Assembly (NCBI GenBank): GCA_017450705.1 | Contig: JAFSTC010000014.1 | Span: 58,866-122,865, forward strand | Source of the DNA: Lentisphaeria bacterium | GTDB lineage: Bacteria > Verrucomicrobiota > Lentisphaeria > Victivallales > Victivallaceae | Direction: 5' to 3' | Length of the DNA: 64,000 bases | Notes under the pieces: model-generated | What the model was told of the DNA's origin: nothing | Seen by the model: the letters and a program-made list of their open reading frames with translations, nothing else | Database searches by the model: none | Program-made: the position numbers and the translations under genes | Shown: one piece after another, positions 16,977 to 25,312 of the stretch | Position numbering within the stretch: the first letter of the stretch is position 1 | Layout: every line of letters starts with the position of its first letter

Positions 16977-18677
16977 TCAGCGGAGGATCGTCTTCAATTC
17001 GGAGAGGAACGCGTTTTTCGATCTGTGGCCGACGATGGTCCCCCTGACTTTTTTTCCGTCGGATCCGAGGATGACCGACGACGGCGGCGTGAGGTGGCGG
17101 CCCAGTTTTTCATGCAGTTTCCTGTTGTACTCCTGCTGGACCTTCGGCAGCTTCATGCCGTCGGAGAGGTTGACGTAGACGAGCTCCATGTCTTTGGCGA
17201 GACGCCTGAATTCCAGCGAGAAGAACACCGTTTTCTCCATGTTTTTGTCGGCGTTTCGGTCCGGCGACGTGAAGAAGACGAGGATCGCCTTTTTCTGGGG
17301 ACGGGCCCTGAGGATCGCCGACTCCAGCGTGATGTGCCACATCTTTCTCTCGGGCGTCTTCCAGCCCGAGGTGTTGGGGACGGCGATCTTCTGCGGGAGT
17401 TTTTTGGGGGCGGACGGCGGCGCGGGACGGGGGTTTTTCAGCGCCAGAAGCCAGGCGCGTGTCGGAGCGTCCCCCGCGGCGGCGAGGGCCGCGGGCGTGA
17501 TCTTCGCACCGGCGTCCACCAGGATTTTGATCATGCTTTTCCACCGGGCCGAGGAAGCGTATTCCAGCGCGGTCCGGCCGCTGGCGTCGGGCTGGTCGAC
17601 GGGCGCTTTGGCGGAAATGGCCGCCCGCAGATCCATGAGATTCCCCCGCCGGGCCGCCTCCGCCACGGGCGAGGAGACGGCGGCGGGACGGGACGAGCGG
17701 GCGGTCCGGGGGCTCCCGGACCGCTTCCGGACGGAGGAACGCGGTTTCCGTGCCGCCGCCCGCGGGGCCGCCGGGGCCGGCCGGAGGGGCGGCGGTTCCG
17801 CCGCGGACTCCCCGGGAGGGACGGCGGGTCCCTCCTGTGCGGCGGCAGAGGCGTACACCTGGGGGCCGGAGATCCGGTGCCCGGCGAAAAAGCGCACCGT
17901 TTTTTCGGAGAGGTCCTCCGCGGACTTCCTCCACGGTGCGGTGAAGACGAGCGCGCCCGCGGCTGCCGCGCCCGCGATGAGGGCGGCGGTCCCGGCGAAG
18001 AGGCCGATCCGGGGACGCTTTCCCCCGGCGGGGGGGGCGTCTGCCCCGCTTTCTTTCGCGGGAGCCGTGAGGACCGCGGCGATCCGGGCGCAGGAGGCCT
18101 CGGGAGGGAGATCGGCAAGTTCCCGGCGCAGCCGGAGCGTTTCCTCCCCCGGGTCGGTGATATTCTGCAGAATGTCTTCCGCGAGGCGGCGCAGGGCCTC
18201 CGCCGGGTCCGCCGAGTCCGATGCCGTCGTATCGGGAACGAGCTTGACAGTCCCGTCCTCCGAGACGATCATGTTGCCGCCGCCGATGAGGCTGTTGCGG
18301 CATCCCCGGGTCCTCAGCAGATCCGAGGAATCGGCGGCCAGCCGGAGCAGGGAAAGGGCCTCCTCCTCTGAAAAACGCCTCCCCGTGCTCAGGAACTCCG
18401 GGATCGAAAGACCGGCGACGAAGGGCACGGCGATCATGGGCACGGGCGCGTGGAAGACCCGGATCTCCGCGACGAAGTTGTGGTATTGCGGAGAAGACCA
18501 GAGGGCCATGTCCTTTTCCGTTCCGGGATCGATGTCCGAGTTGAACACCGTGAGCGTGAATTTCTTTCCGTCGGCGTCCTCGGCCAGGCAGACGCAGCAG
18601 GTTTCGTCGCAGGAAAGCGTCGTTCCCGTGACGAACGGTCCCAGCCGGCTCCCCTCCGGAAAGAAAATCCTGCTCAT
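16977..18677 (-). CDS. Pseudokinase-TM-ankyrin-thioredoxin-like fusion protein
   Basis: A 566-residue multidomain membrane protein. Residues ~10-205 look like a protein-kinase fold that has lost its catalysts: where HRDLKPxN and DFG are expected it reads RNSLIGGGN (127-135), then MIVSEDGTVKLVPDT. A transmembrane helix follows (about 224-247), then an Ala/Pro/Arg-rich linker (275-335), two ankyrin-like repeats (about 338-402, AARRGNLMDLRAAI and GRTALEYASS), and a thioredoxin-fold C-terminus (about 446-566). That domain keeps the TPPSSVIL cis-proline region but replaces CxxC by SPDRNAD (471-477). It is the last gene of a seven-gene run. I infer sensing or scaffolding, not phosphorylation or disulfide exchange. 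Confidence 0.75.
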   Translation of the reverse strand: MSRIFFPEGSRLGPFVTGTTLSCDETCCVCLAEDADGKKFTLTVFNSDIDPGTEKDMALWSSPQYHNFVAEIRVFHAPVPMIAVPFVAGLSIPEFLSTGRRFSEEEALSLLRLAADSSDLLRTRGCRNSLIGGGNMIVSEDGTVKLVPDTTASDSADPAEALRRLAEDILQNITDPGEETLRLRRELADLPPEASCARIAAVLTAPAKESGADAPPAGGKRPRIGLFAGTAALIAGAAAAGALVFTAPWRKSAEDLSEKTVRFFAGHRISGPQVYASAAAQEGPAVPPGESAAEPPPLRPAPAAPRAAARKPRSSVRKRSGSPRTARSSRPAAVSSPVAEAARRGNLMDLRAAISAKAPVDQPDASGRTALEYASSARWKSMIKILVDAGAKITPAALAAAGDAPTRAWLLALKNPRPAPPSAPKKLPQKIAVPNTSGWKTPERKMWHITLESAILRARPQKKAILVFFTSPDRNADKNMEKTVFFSLEFRRLAKDMELVYVNLSDGMKLPKVQQEYNRKLHEKLGRHLTPPSSVILGSDGKKVRGTIVGHRSKNAFLSELKTILR

Positions 18678-18686
18678 AAAAGGACC

Positions 18687-19811
18687 TTACTCCCCGGATG
18701 CTTCTTCTTCCGGGGCGGTGAAGGGGGCAAAGGCGCTCTCCCCCCGGGGAGAGACGGCGATGGCGTCCATCTCGACCAGCCACGCCGGACGGCAGACGGA
18801 GCCCCGAACGATCAGCCGGGCCGCCTGTTCCGGCAGGGCCTCGTCGATGATCGCCCGGACGGCGGGATAGTCCGCCGGATCGCGGAGATAGATGACGGCC
18901 TGACAGATGTCGTCGAGGGAGGACTCCCCGGCCTGCAGCAGGGCCTCCACGTTTTCCAGCAGGCGGCGGGTCTGCCGGACGACGTCCCGCTCGTAGAGGA
19001 TCCGCCCCTCCCTGTCGATGCTGGCGGTGCCGGAGATGTAGAGGTGGGAGCGGTCGCCGAAGACGATCCGCGTGCCCCGTTCGAAGGTGACGCCGTACAC
19101 ATGGGTCGGCGAGAGATGTTCCGGCGCGTGGAGATAACGGATCTGCTCCGGCCTGTGGCCGAAGAGGGCGAGACTGTCCATGCGGACCAGACGGTCGTGG
19201 GGGTGGGACGACCCCTCGATGCCCGTGCTGGCGATGAAGTGGGTTTCGGGCACAAGACCGCGCTCGGCGAAGAATTCCCTGCGGGCCGCCACCAGTCCCG
19301 CGTAGTTGTTGTCGATGTCCCGGCAGTAGATCCAGGTGCGCTGGAGATTGTCCGCGACCCGCCCGCCGAAGGAGGCGATGACTTTTTCGGCTTCGGCGAA
19401 CTCTTCGGTCATTTGGGGGCCGCTGCCCCGGGAGCCGAGGACGGGTGTGTTGAAGAAAAGGACCCTTCCCGCGGAAGTTTCGACGCAGCTTGCGTCCTCC
19501 CGGGGGTGCGTCACCCGGGCGCGGGAGACGAAATACGCCTCAAGTCCCGCGCGGGCGCCGCAGGCGGGGGCTTGCCCGACGCAGGCCGTCGCCCCGGAAA
19601 GCCCCCTCCGGGCCAGGCAGTTGCGCAGAGCCGCCTCCTGATTGGCGATGTCGCTCAGGTGAAAGCGGAACCAGACGGGCTTGTGGCCCGCCGGGGCTTT
19701 CGACAGAGCCTCGTCGATCAGCTGACCGGCCTCGGCGGAAAAGTCGGTCCCGCTTCCGGAGACACCGCAGAAGAACGATTCGTTTTTGAAGACCTTGAAA
19801 AAACCGGACAT
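18687..19811 (-). CDS. RidA/YjgF-superfamily protein, chorismatase (FkbO/Hyg5)-like
   Basis: A 374-residue protein with an N-terminal half resembling the FkbO/Hyg5-like domain and a C-terminal YjgF/RidA fold (about 235-360) ending in AWLVEMDAIAV. The central stretch with QRTWIYCRDIDNNYAGL and THFIASTGIEG matches the pattern of chorismatases, which hydrolyse chorismate to pyruvate and a dihydroxycyclohexadiene or hydroxybenzoate. An AAAGGAG site precedes the ATG. It lies 4 bp after an AraC-type regulator and 9 bp before the pseudokinase fusion. Chorismatase activity is possible but unproven; other members are only annotated as Rid-family hydrolases. Confidence 0.65.
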   Translation of the reverse strand: MSGFFKVFKNESFFCGVSGSGTDFSAEAGQLIDEALSKAPAGHKPVWFRFHLSDIANQEAALRNCLARRGLSGATACVGQAPACGARAGLEAYFVSRARVTHPREDASCVETSAGRVLFFNTPVLGSRGSGPQMTEEFAEAEKVIASFGGRVADNLQRTWIYCRDIDNNYAGLVAARREFFAERGLVPETHFIASTGIEGSSHPHDRLVRMDSLALFGHRPEQIRYLHAPEHLSPTHVYGVTFERGTRIVFGDRSHLYISGTASIDREGRILYERDVVRQTRRLLENVEALLQAGESSLDDICQAVIYLRDPADYPAVRAIIDEALPEQAARLIVRGSVCRPAWLVEMDAIAVSPRGESAFAPFTAPEEEASGE

Positions 19812-19815
19812 ATCG

Positions 19816-20694
19816 CTACTCCTTTCCCCGCCGCTTTTTCAGTGCGGCGGCCGCCGCGCCGGAGCGGAATTCCGCCGGCGTCGCGCCGTGGATGTGTTTG
19901 AAAACTTTACAGAAGTACGCCGGATCCTCGAAACCGCAGAAGGCCGAGATCTCCTTGACGGAATCGCGGCTGGACTGGAGACGCCGCACCGCCACGCGCA
20001 TCTTGAGATCGGTGATGAAATCGTGGGGGGAACGGCCGCAGGCTTTTTTGAAACGCCGCGAAAAGTGCCAGCGGCTGAGGCCCGCGAAACCGGAAACGTC
20101 CTCCACCGACACGGGCCGGGAGATGTGGCGCAGACAGTAGTCGTGCACCAGACCTACCAGATCGTCGTCGCAGGAAGTCCGGTTTTTTTCGGAGGCTTCG
20201 AGGAGCCGCATGAGAAAACCGTAGGCGGCGGCGCTGGCCGCATAGGGGCCCTGAAGACGGTTTTCCCGGCACATCGCGAGGATCTCCCGCGCCGCCCGGA
20301 CCACGGGACTGTCGGGGGCAAAGGGAAAGACCGGCCCCGTGTGCCTGCGGCACTCCCCCGCGATGCGGACGGATTCCGAGCCGTTGAAACTTGCGAAGAG
20401 GAATTCCCAGCCGGGAGAATCTTCCGGCAGATAGTAGCGGTGGGACTCCGGGACCAGCAGAAGGAAGCCCTTGCCCGGTTCGAGGGGGATCGTCCTGCCG
20501 CCGAAGTCCAGGGCCCCCCGGCCCGAAAGGGTGTACTGCCAGATGACCAGATCGCTGGAGCCGCGCTTCATGCCGTCCCAGCTGTAGGAGGGACTCGTCA
20601 CGCACTCGTGCCCGCAGTTGACCAGCATGGTGTGGACGCGGCTCCCGCTCCGGGGGAAGAGAGGAGAATAATACTCTTTTTTCGGTCCCATCAT
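19816..20694 (-). CDS. AraC-family transcriptional regulator
   Basis: A 292-residue AraC regulator. The N-terminal cupin-like sensor includes LSGRGALDFGGRTIPLEPGK and FLLLVPESHRYYLPED. The C-terminal DNA-binding domain has VEDVSGFAGLSRWHFSRRF and VKEISAFCGFEDPAYFCKVF, then HGATPAEFRSG. The frame is open for 78 codons further upstream, but that part lies inside ung; the ATG at 20694 overlaps the ung stop and gives a normal-length protein. It is embedded within a same-strand operon, so it may act on the chorismatase-like gene directly downstream or on targets elsewhere. Confidence 0.88.
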   Translation of the reverse strand: MMGPKKEYYSPLFPRSGSRVHTMLVNCGHECVTSPSYSWDGMKRGSSDLVIWQYTLSGRGALDFGGRTIPLEPGKGFLLLVPESHRYYLPEDSPGWEFLFASFNGSESVRIAGECRRHTGPVFPFAPDSPVVRAAREILAMCRENRLQGPYAASAAAYGFLMRLLEASEKNRTSCDDDLVGLVHDYCLRHISRPVSVEDVSGFAGLSRWHFSRRFKKACGRSPHDFITDLKMRVAVRRLQSSRDSVKEISAFCGFEDPAYFCKVFKHIHGATPAEFRSGAAAAALKKRRGKE

Positions 20695-21347
20695 GCCTCT
20701 CCGATCCAGTTCATGCCGTTGAAGGCGGTGACGCGTGAAAAGGGACGGCTGCCGAAAAATCCCCGGCGGGCCGAAAGCGGCGACGGATGGGCCGAGACCA
20801 CCGCCAGATGCTTCGTTTCGTCGATCAGCGGCCGCTTTGCCGCGGCGTGGTTGCCCCAGAGGAGGAAGGCGATTTTCTCCCCCTTTTCGTTCAATGCCCT
20901 GACGACGCCGTCCGAAAAGGCCTCCCACCCGGCGCGCCGGGCGTGGGAACCGGCGCTCCCCGCGTCCACCGTGAGCACGGTGTTGAGCAGCAGGACCCCG
21001 GTGCGGGCCCAGCCGCTCAGGTCTCCCGACGCGGGCAGGGGGTTTTTCGTATCGTCGCAGTATTCCTTGAAGATGTTTTTCAGACTGGGGGGGAGGGGCG
21101 TCCCGGCGGGAACGGAGAAGGCCAGCCCCTGGGCCTGTCCCGGTTCGTGGTAGGGGTCCTGCCCCAGGATGACCGCCCGGACTCTTTCCGGCGGGACGAG
21201 TTCGAAGGCCCGGAAGACGCTTCCTGCAGGCGGATACACCGTGCGGACCGCCCGGCGGGATCCCACCCAGGCGAGCGTGGAGACGAGTTTCGCCCCGTCG
21301 ATGTATCCGGCCAGATACGCTTTCCAGATCTCCGGAAGGTCGTCCAT
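20691..21347 (-). CDS. ung: Uracil-DNA glycosylase
   Basis: A 218-residue family 1 uracil-DNA glycosylase that removes uracil from DNA to start base-excision repair. Motif A is GQDPYHEPGQAQGLAFSVP with catalytic Asp64, and motif B is HPSPLSARRGFFGSRPF from His187. LLLNTVLTVDAGSAGSH is the conserved uracil-pocket strand. It sits between metY and an AraC gene with 9-bp and overlapping junctions, so it is cotranscribed with unrelated functions. Identity is secure. Confidence 0.96.
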   Translation of the reverse strand: MDDLPEIWKAYLAGYIDGAKLVSTLAWVGSRRAVRTVYPPAGSVFRAFELVPPERVRAVILGQDPYHEPGQAQGLAFSVPAGTPLPPSLKNIFKEYCDDTKNPLPASGDLSGWARTGVLLLNTVLTVDAGSAGSHARRAGWEAFSDGVVRALNEKGEKIAFLLWGNHAAAKRPLIDETKHLAVVSAHPSPLSARRGFFGSRPFSRVTAFNGMNWIGEA

Positions 21348-21356
21348 GCGGTGATC

Positions 21357-22631
21357 CTATGCTTTGCTCAGGGCCTGGTCGAAGTCGGCGATCAGGTCGT
21401 CGATGTTCTCGATGCCCACCGAGAGGCGGATGAGGTCCGGCGAGACCCCCGCCGCGACGAGTTCCGCCTCGGAGAGCTGCCGGTGGGTCATGCTGGCCGG
21501 ATGCAGCACACAGGTGCGCACATCCGCCACGTGCACCACGATGGCGGCGAGCTTGAGCGCGTTCATCACCCGTTCGCCCGCGGCGGAGCCGCCCTTGACG
21601 CCGAAACAGAGCACGCCCGAGGCGCCCCGCATGTATTTTTTGACCAGCGGATACTGGGGATTGTCGGGCAGTCCGGGGTAGTTGACCCAGCCCACCTTGG
21701 GGTGATTGCGCAGGAACTCCGCCATGGCCAGCGCGTTGGAACAGTGCCGCTCCATGCGCAGATGCAGCGTTTCCAGCCCCAGGTTGGTGAGGAAGGCGTT
21801 GAAGGGCATCATGGGGATGCCGTAGTCGCGGACCATCTGCACCCGCAGTTTGACCGAGAAGGGCGAGGCGGCAAAGTTCTTCGTGTAGATCAGACCGTGA
21901 TAGCTTTCATCCGGCTCGGTGAACTCCGGGAAGTTGCCGTTGGCCCAGTCGAAACCGCCCTTTTCCACCACGACGCCGCCGACGCTGGTGGCGTGGCCGT
22001 CCATGTATTTGGTCGTGGAGTGGGTGACGATGTCGGCGCCGAAGTCGAAGGGGTTGCACAGCACCGGTGTGGGGAAGGTGTTGTCCACCACCAGCGGCAC
22101 GCCGTGACGGTGGGCGACTTTTGCGTAAAGTTCGAAGTCCGCCACGTTCAGCGCGGGATTGGCCAGAGATTCGAGGAAGACGGCCTTGGTGTTGGGTCTC
22201 ATGTTCCTCTCGATCTCCTCCTCGTCGGCGGAGGGCAGCACGGTGGTGACGGTGACGCCCGCCTTTTTGAGGGTGTTGGTGAAGAGCGAAACGGTCCCGC
22301 CGTAGAGGGCGCTGCCGGCGAGGACGTGGTCGCCGCATCTTGCGATGTTCAGAAGAGAATAGGCGTTGGCGGCCTGACCGCTGGAGAGGGCCACGGCGGC
22401 CACGCCCTTTTCGAGGGCGGCCACCTTGCGTTCGAAGACGTCCACGGTGGGATTGGCCAGCCGGGTGTAGAAGAAGCCGGGGGCCTTGAGATCGAAGAGA
22501 TCGGCGACGCTCTGGGCGTCGTCGTACTTGAAGGTCGTGCTCTGGGCGATGGGCACGATCCGGGGGTCTCCGTTGCGGGGCTGATAATCTCCCTGGACGG
22601 CGATGGTTTCGATTTTCCAGTTTTTATCCAT
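21357..22631 (-). CDS. metY: O-acetylhomoserine sulfhydrylase (PLP-dependent Cys/Met metabolism enzyme)
   Basis: A 424-residue enzyme of the Cys/Met-metabolism PLP family. It forms homocysteine from O-acetylhomoserine and sulfide. The internal-aldimine lysine is Lys208 in HSTTKYMDGH, the pyridine-binding Asp183 is in VVDNTF, and YTRLANPTVDVFE and CVLHPASMTHRQL are MetY-type blocks. The ATG at 22631 is preferred: GGAG lies 9 nt upstream and the overlap with the esterase is 8 bp; the start 21 bp further upstream would overlap more. Cystathionine-gamma-synthase-like activity cannot be excluded, but length and motifs favour MetY. Confidence 0.92.
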   Translation of the reverse strand: MDKNWKIETIAVQGDYQPRNGDPRIVPIAQSTTFKYDDAQSVADLFDLKAPGFFYTRLANPTVDVFERKVAALEKGVAAVALSSGQAANAYSLLNIARCGDHVLAGSALYGGTVSLFTNTLKKAGVTVTTVLPSADEEEIERNMRPNTKAVFLESLANPALNVADFELYAKVAHRHGVPLVVDNTFPTPVLCNPFDFGADIVTHSTTKYMDGHATSVGGVVVEKGGFDWANGNFPEFTEPDESYHGLIYTKNFAASPFSVKLRVQMVRDYGIPMMPFNAFLTNLGLETLHLRMERHCSNALAMAEFLRNHPKVGWVNYPGLPDNPQYPLVKKYMRGASGVLCFGVKGGSAAGERVMNALKLAAIVVHVADVRTCVLHPASMTHRQLSEAELVAAGVSPDLIRLSVGIENIDDLIADFDQALSKA

Positions 22632-23394
22632 TTTTTTCTTCTCCGTTGTCAAAAAAGAATTTCAAAATGTCCTGTATATGCGTATCCCAGAACTCCCACG
22701 AATGGGCGCCGGGGGCCTCTTTGTAAACATAGCCGGGCCAGCGGAGGCCGCGGAGCAGGGAAGCGAGATTGCGGTTGTCCTCCAGCAGAAAGTCGCCGGT
22801 GCCGCAGAACTGGACGATGCGGGGTTTGGGGGCATCAGCGGGGAATTTCCCGGCGAGGGTGAAGAGGTCGTTCCCGTCACGCACCGCCTCTTCGGGACTT
22901 CCGAAGATGTTGCGCCACAACTGCATGTCGAATGTTTTCGATGCGAATTTGCCCGGGATGTCCGTCACCGCCGACATGATCCCGGCCGCGGCAAAGCGGC
23001 CGGGGAAGCGCAGCGCCAGCTTCAGCGCGCCGTAGCCGCCCATGGAGAGTCCGGCGGCAAAGGTGTCCTCCCTGCGGGCGCTCACGGGCAGCATCCTTTC
23101 GACGAACTCCGGCAGCTCCCGGGAGAGGGCCTCGAAATACTTTTCCCCGGTCTTCGTGTCGGTGTAGAAACTGCGTCCGCCGTCGGGCATGATGATGCAG
23201 ACGTCGTATTTTTCGGCGTAGCGCTCGACGGAACTTCTCCGCAGCCACGAGGTGAAGTCGTCGGAGAGCCCGTGGAGCAGATAGACCACGGGGTATTTTT
23301 CGCGTTTTTCCGCGCCCCGGTCGGGGATCACTGCGTTGAAGGCCGTGTTCCGTCCCAGGACCGCCGAATAAAAGTTGATTTGAAAAAGAGCCAT
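22624..23394 (-). CDS. Esterase D/tributyrin esterase-like hydrolase
   Basis: A 256-residue alpha/beta hydrolase of the putative-esterase (EstA, S-formylglutathione-hydrolase-like) family. The oxyanion region is LLHGLSDD, the nucleophile is Ser117 in GLSMGGYGA, and the acid is probably the Asp in CGTGDFLLEDN. The histidine is in APGAHSWEFW. There is no signal peptide, so it is cytoplasmic; short acyl or feruloyl-type esters are typical substrates. It overlaps metY by 8 bp and starts 19 bp after the zinc-ribbon gene. Family assignment is good, substrate unknown. Confidence 0.87.
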   Translation of the reverse strand: MALFQINFYSAVLGRNTAFNAVIPDRGAEKREKYPVVYLLHGLSDDFTSWLRRSSVERYAEKYDVCIIMPDGGRSFYTDTKTGEKYFEALSRELPEFVERMLPVSARREDTFAAGLSMGGYGALKLALRFPGRFAAAGIMSAVTDIPGKFASKTFDMQLWRNIFGSPEEAVRDGNDLFTLAGKFPADAPKPRIVQFCGTGDFLLEDNRNLASLLRGLRWPGYVYKEAPGAHSWEFWDTHIQDILKFFFDNGEEKNG

Positions 23395-23413
23395 TTGACG
23401 GGTCTCCCTTTTC

Positions 23414-23776
23414 TCAGTTGGTTCCGGCGGCGGCGAGGGTGATGACCGCGGCGAGGAAGAGCAGCAGTACGGGGAGACACCCGCAGCCCGGACGCCGGGT
23501 CGCGCGGACCGTTCCGCAGTTGCGGCAGACGAGATCGACCTGGCCGGCGCCCAGCAGACCCAGCAGAAGTCCGATCCAGCCGAAGAGCAGGAGCCCCAGA
23601 CAGCCGCAGCCGGGACTGTAATCGTGTCTCACGGCTTCGACGTCCGTCGATCCGCACACGGGACAGCGGGCGCGGTCACGGTCGGGGGCCGGGGTCCGGT
23701 CCGGACCGAAGGCGGCGCACCACGGACACTCCGGAGCGCCGTCGGGGATATCGTGGGAACACTTCGCACACTTCAT
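23414..23776 (-). CDS. Small zinc-ribbon membrane protein
   Basis: A 120-residue protein with zinc-ribbon cysteine pairs: C3/C6 with C17/C20, and C38/C41 with C84/C87. Two hydrophobic segments (about 58-78 and 99-116) are each preceded by a GCGC motif. The ATG at 23776 has a GGAG 8 nt upstream; an in-frame TTG two codons earlier is less likely. It is the first gene of a seven-gene minus-strand run driven by the promoter at 23803-23831. Such zinc-ribbon proteins are common and mostly uncharacterised; a metal-stabilised membrane anchor is all that can be stated. Confidence 0.75.
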   Translation of the reverse strand: MKCAKCSHDIPDGAPECPWCAAFGPDRTPAPDRDRARCPVCGSTDVEAVRHDYSPGCGCLGLLLFGWIGLLLGLLGAGQVDLVCRNCGTVRATRRPGCGCLPVLLLFLAAVITLAAAGTN

Positions 23777-23802
23777 TTTCAAGTCTCCGTTTCCGAAAAG
23801 AT

Positions 23803-23831
23803 AAGATACTGCCGCCGCGGCCTTTTTTCAA
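23803..23831 (-). promoter_or_regulatory. Promoter of the zinc-ribbon to pseudokinase operon
   Basis: Minus strand: TTGAAA (complement of 23826-23831), 17 bp, TATCTT (complement of 23803-23808). Its -35 box lies one base from the -35 box of the divergent antiporter promoter. Confidence 0.65.
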
Positions 23832-23832
23832 G

Positions 23833-23861
23833 TTGACAACGGGAACGGGCCGTTATATATT
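23833..23861 (+). promoter_or_regulatory. Promoter of the antiporter operon
   Basis: TTGACA (23833-23838), 17-bp spacer, TATATT (23856-23861); a near-consensus sigma70 promoter about 50 bp before the antiporter ATG. Confidence 0.75.
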
Positions 23862-23910
23862 ATCAATAACGGCACCGGGAGGCGTCTCCGGCGCCGTCAG
23901 GAGCCTTTTT

Positions 23911-25284
23911 ATGAGCAACAGTTCATTTCTGATACTTTTCATCGCGTTCATCGCGTTCATGGGGCTGATCCCCTTTCTGCTGCGGCGGGTGGGGATCCCC
24001 TCGGTGATCTCCCTGCTGATCGTGGGCATGCTCATCGGACCGACGGGGATCGGCATCGACCTGGTGGAACTGCTCTCCAGAGCCCTGAGTTTTCTCCGGG
24101 ACCCGTCGATCGACAAGGAGGTCTACGCCTCGGTCACGGCCAGTCACTTCTCCGTTCTTGTGGATTCCCTCGGCTCCCTGGGGCTCATGTTCCTCATGGC
24201 GCTGGCGGGCATGGAGGCGGATTTCAAACTCATCAACTCGGTGAGGAAGTCGGTGATATCCCTGAGCGTCCTCACCTTTCTCATCCCGGCGACGGCGGGG
24301 TATCTGCTGTACGGGCACTACTGCCCCGACGAACTGGCCGGGAAGCTCCTCTACGCGTCGCTCTTCGCCTCCCACTCGGTGGGCATCGTCTTCCCGGTGA
24401 TCCGCGAGATGAAGATGTCCCGTACGAAGTTCGGCGCGGCGGTGCTGATCTCGACGGTCATCACCGACATCGCCAGCATCGTCCTGCTGGCCGTGAGTCT
24501 GCAGATCTTCCGCACCAGCCGGAACATCTCCCACATGATCGGCCGCAACACCCTCTCGATCTTCGACCATATGGACAGTTCCCTCCTGGGCAACAGCTTC
24601 ATGCCCGTGTTCCTGCTCATCGTGCTGCTGTACCTCATCCTGAGCATCCTCTTCGTGGACCGGGTCGGCCGGAAGCTCCTGGAGATCTTCACCCCGGGCG
24701 AGGACATCCTCATCACCCTCATCCTGTTCATCATCCTGGCCATCGTGGTCGCAGGCGAGCTCTTCGGGATCAACCTCGTGGTCGGCGCCTTCATCGCGGG
24801 ATTGGGCCTCTCCCGGGTGGTCCGGCAGAAGGATATGCTGATATTCAGGCGGTTCGAGAGCATCGGCTACGGGTTTCTGATCCCCTTCCTCTTCGTCTCC
24901 ATCGGCATGAAGACGGATTTCTCGGCCTTCTCCGGGAGCCGGGGGTGGAGCATCGCGGGCCTGACGGTGATCCTGCTGGTCGTCAGCAAAATTTCTTCCG
25001 GCTACGCCGCCATGCGGCTCACGGGCTTCAGCCGTCCCGCCGGTCTCGCCGCCGGGCTCATGACCGTGCCCCAGCTTTCGGCCACGCTGGCCGCCGCCGC
25101 CATCGGCAAGGAGTCCGGCATTCTCAACGACACGTTTTTCAATGCGATCATCGTTCTCTCCATCGTGACCACGCTGCCCGTTCCCAGTCTGGTGCGGCTG
25201 GTGGTGAGCCGGTGGAAACTCAGTTTCCCCGAGGCCGGGGACATCACCGTGCCCACCGTGGTGAGAGACGACGAACTGCTGTGA
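23911..25284 (+). CDS. Cation:proton antiporter (CPA2-type)
   Basis: A 457-residue inner-membrane protein with 12-13 hydrophobic segments. Family features are LLRRVGIPSVISLLIVGMLI near the N-terminus, GLMFLMALAGMEADFKL (about 93-109), and GINLVVGAFIAGLGLSRVV (about 290-308). No cytoplasmic TrkA domain follows, unlike KefB/KefC. It probably exchanges Na+ or K+ for protons for pH or salt balance. The ATG at 23911 is preceded by CAGGAG; an in-frame start 78 bp upstream overlaps the promoter and is rejected. A sodium symporter follows 28 bp later, consistent with a shared link to the sodium gradient. Confidence 0.88.
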   Translation: MSNSSFLILFIAFIAFMGLIPFLLRRVGIPSVISLLIVGMLIGPTGIGIDLVELLSRALSFLRDPSIDKEVYASVTASHFSVLVDSLGSLGLMFLMALAGMEADFKLINSVRKSVISLSVLTFLIPATAGYLLYGHYCPDELAGKLLYASLFASHSVGIVFPVIREMKMSRTKFGAAVLISTVITDIASIVLLAVSLQIFRTSRNISHMIGRNTLSIFDHMDSSLLGNSFMPVFLLIVLLYLILSILFVDRVGRKLLEIFTPGEDILITLILFIILAIVVAGELFGINLVVGAFIAGLGLSRVVRQKDMLIFRRFESIGYGFLIPFLFVSIGMKTDFSAFSGSRGWSIAGLTVILLVVSKISSGYAAMRLTGFSRPAGLAAGLMTVPQLSATLAAAAIGKESGILNDTFFNAIIVLSIVTTLPVPSLVRLVVSRWKLSFPEAGDITVPTVVRDDELL

Positions 25285-25312
25285 AGCCAACCGGGGGAAA
25301 GGGGATTTTCTT

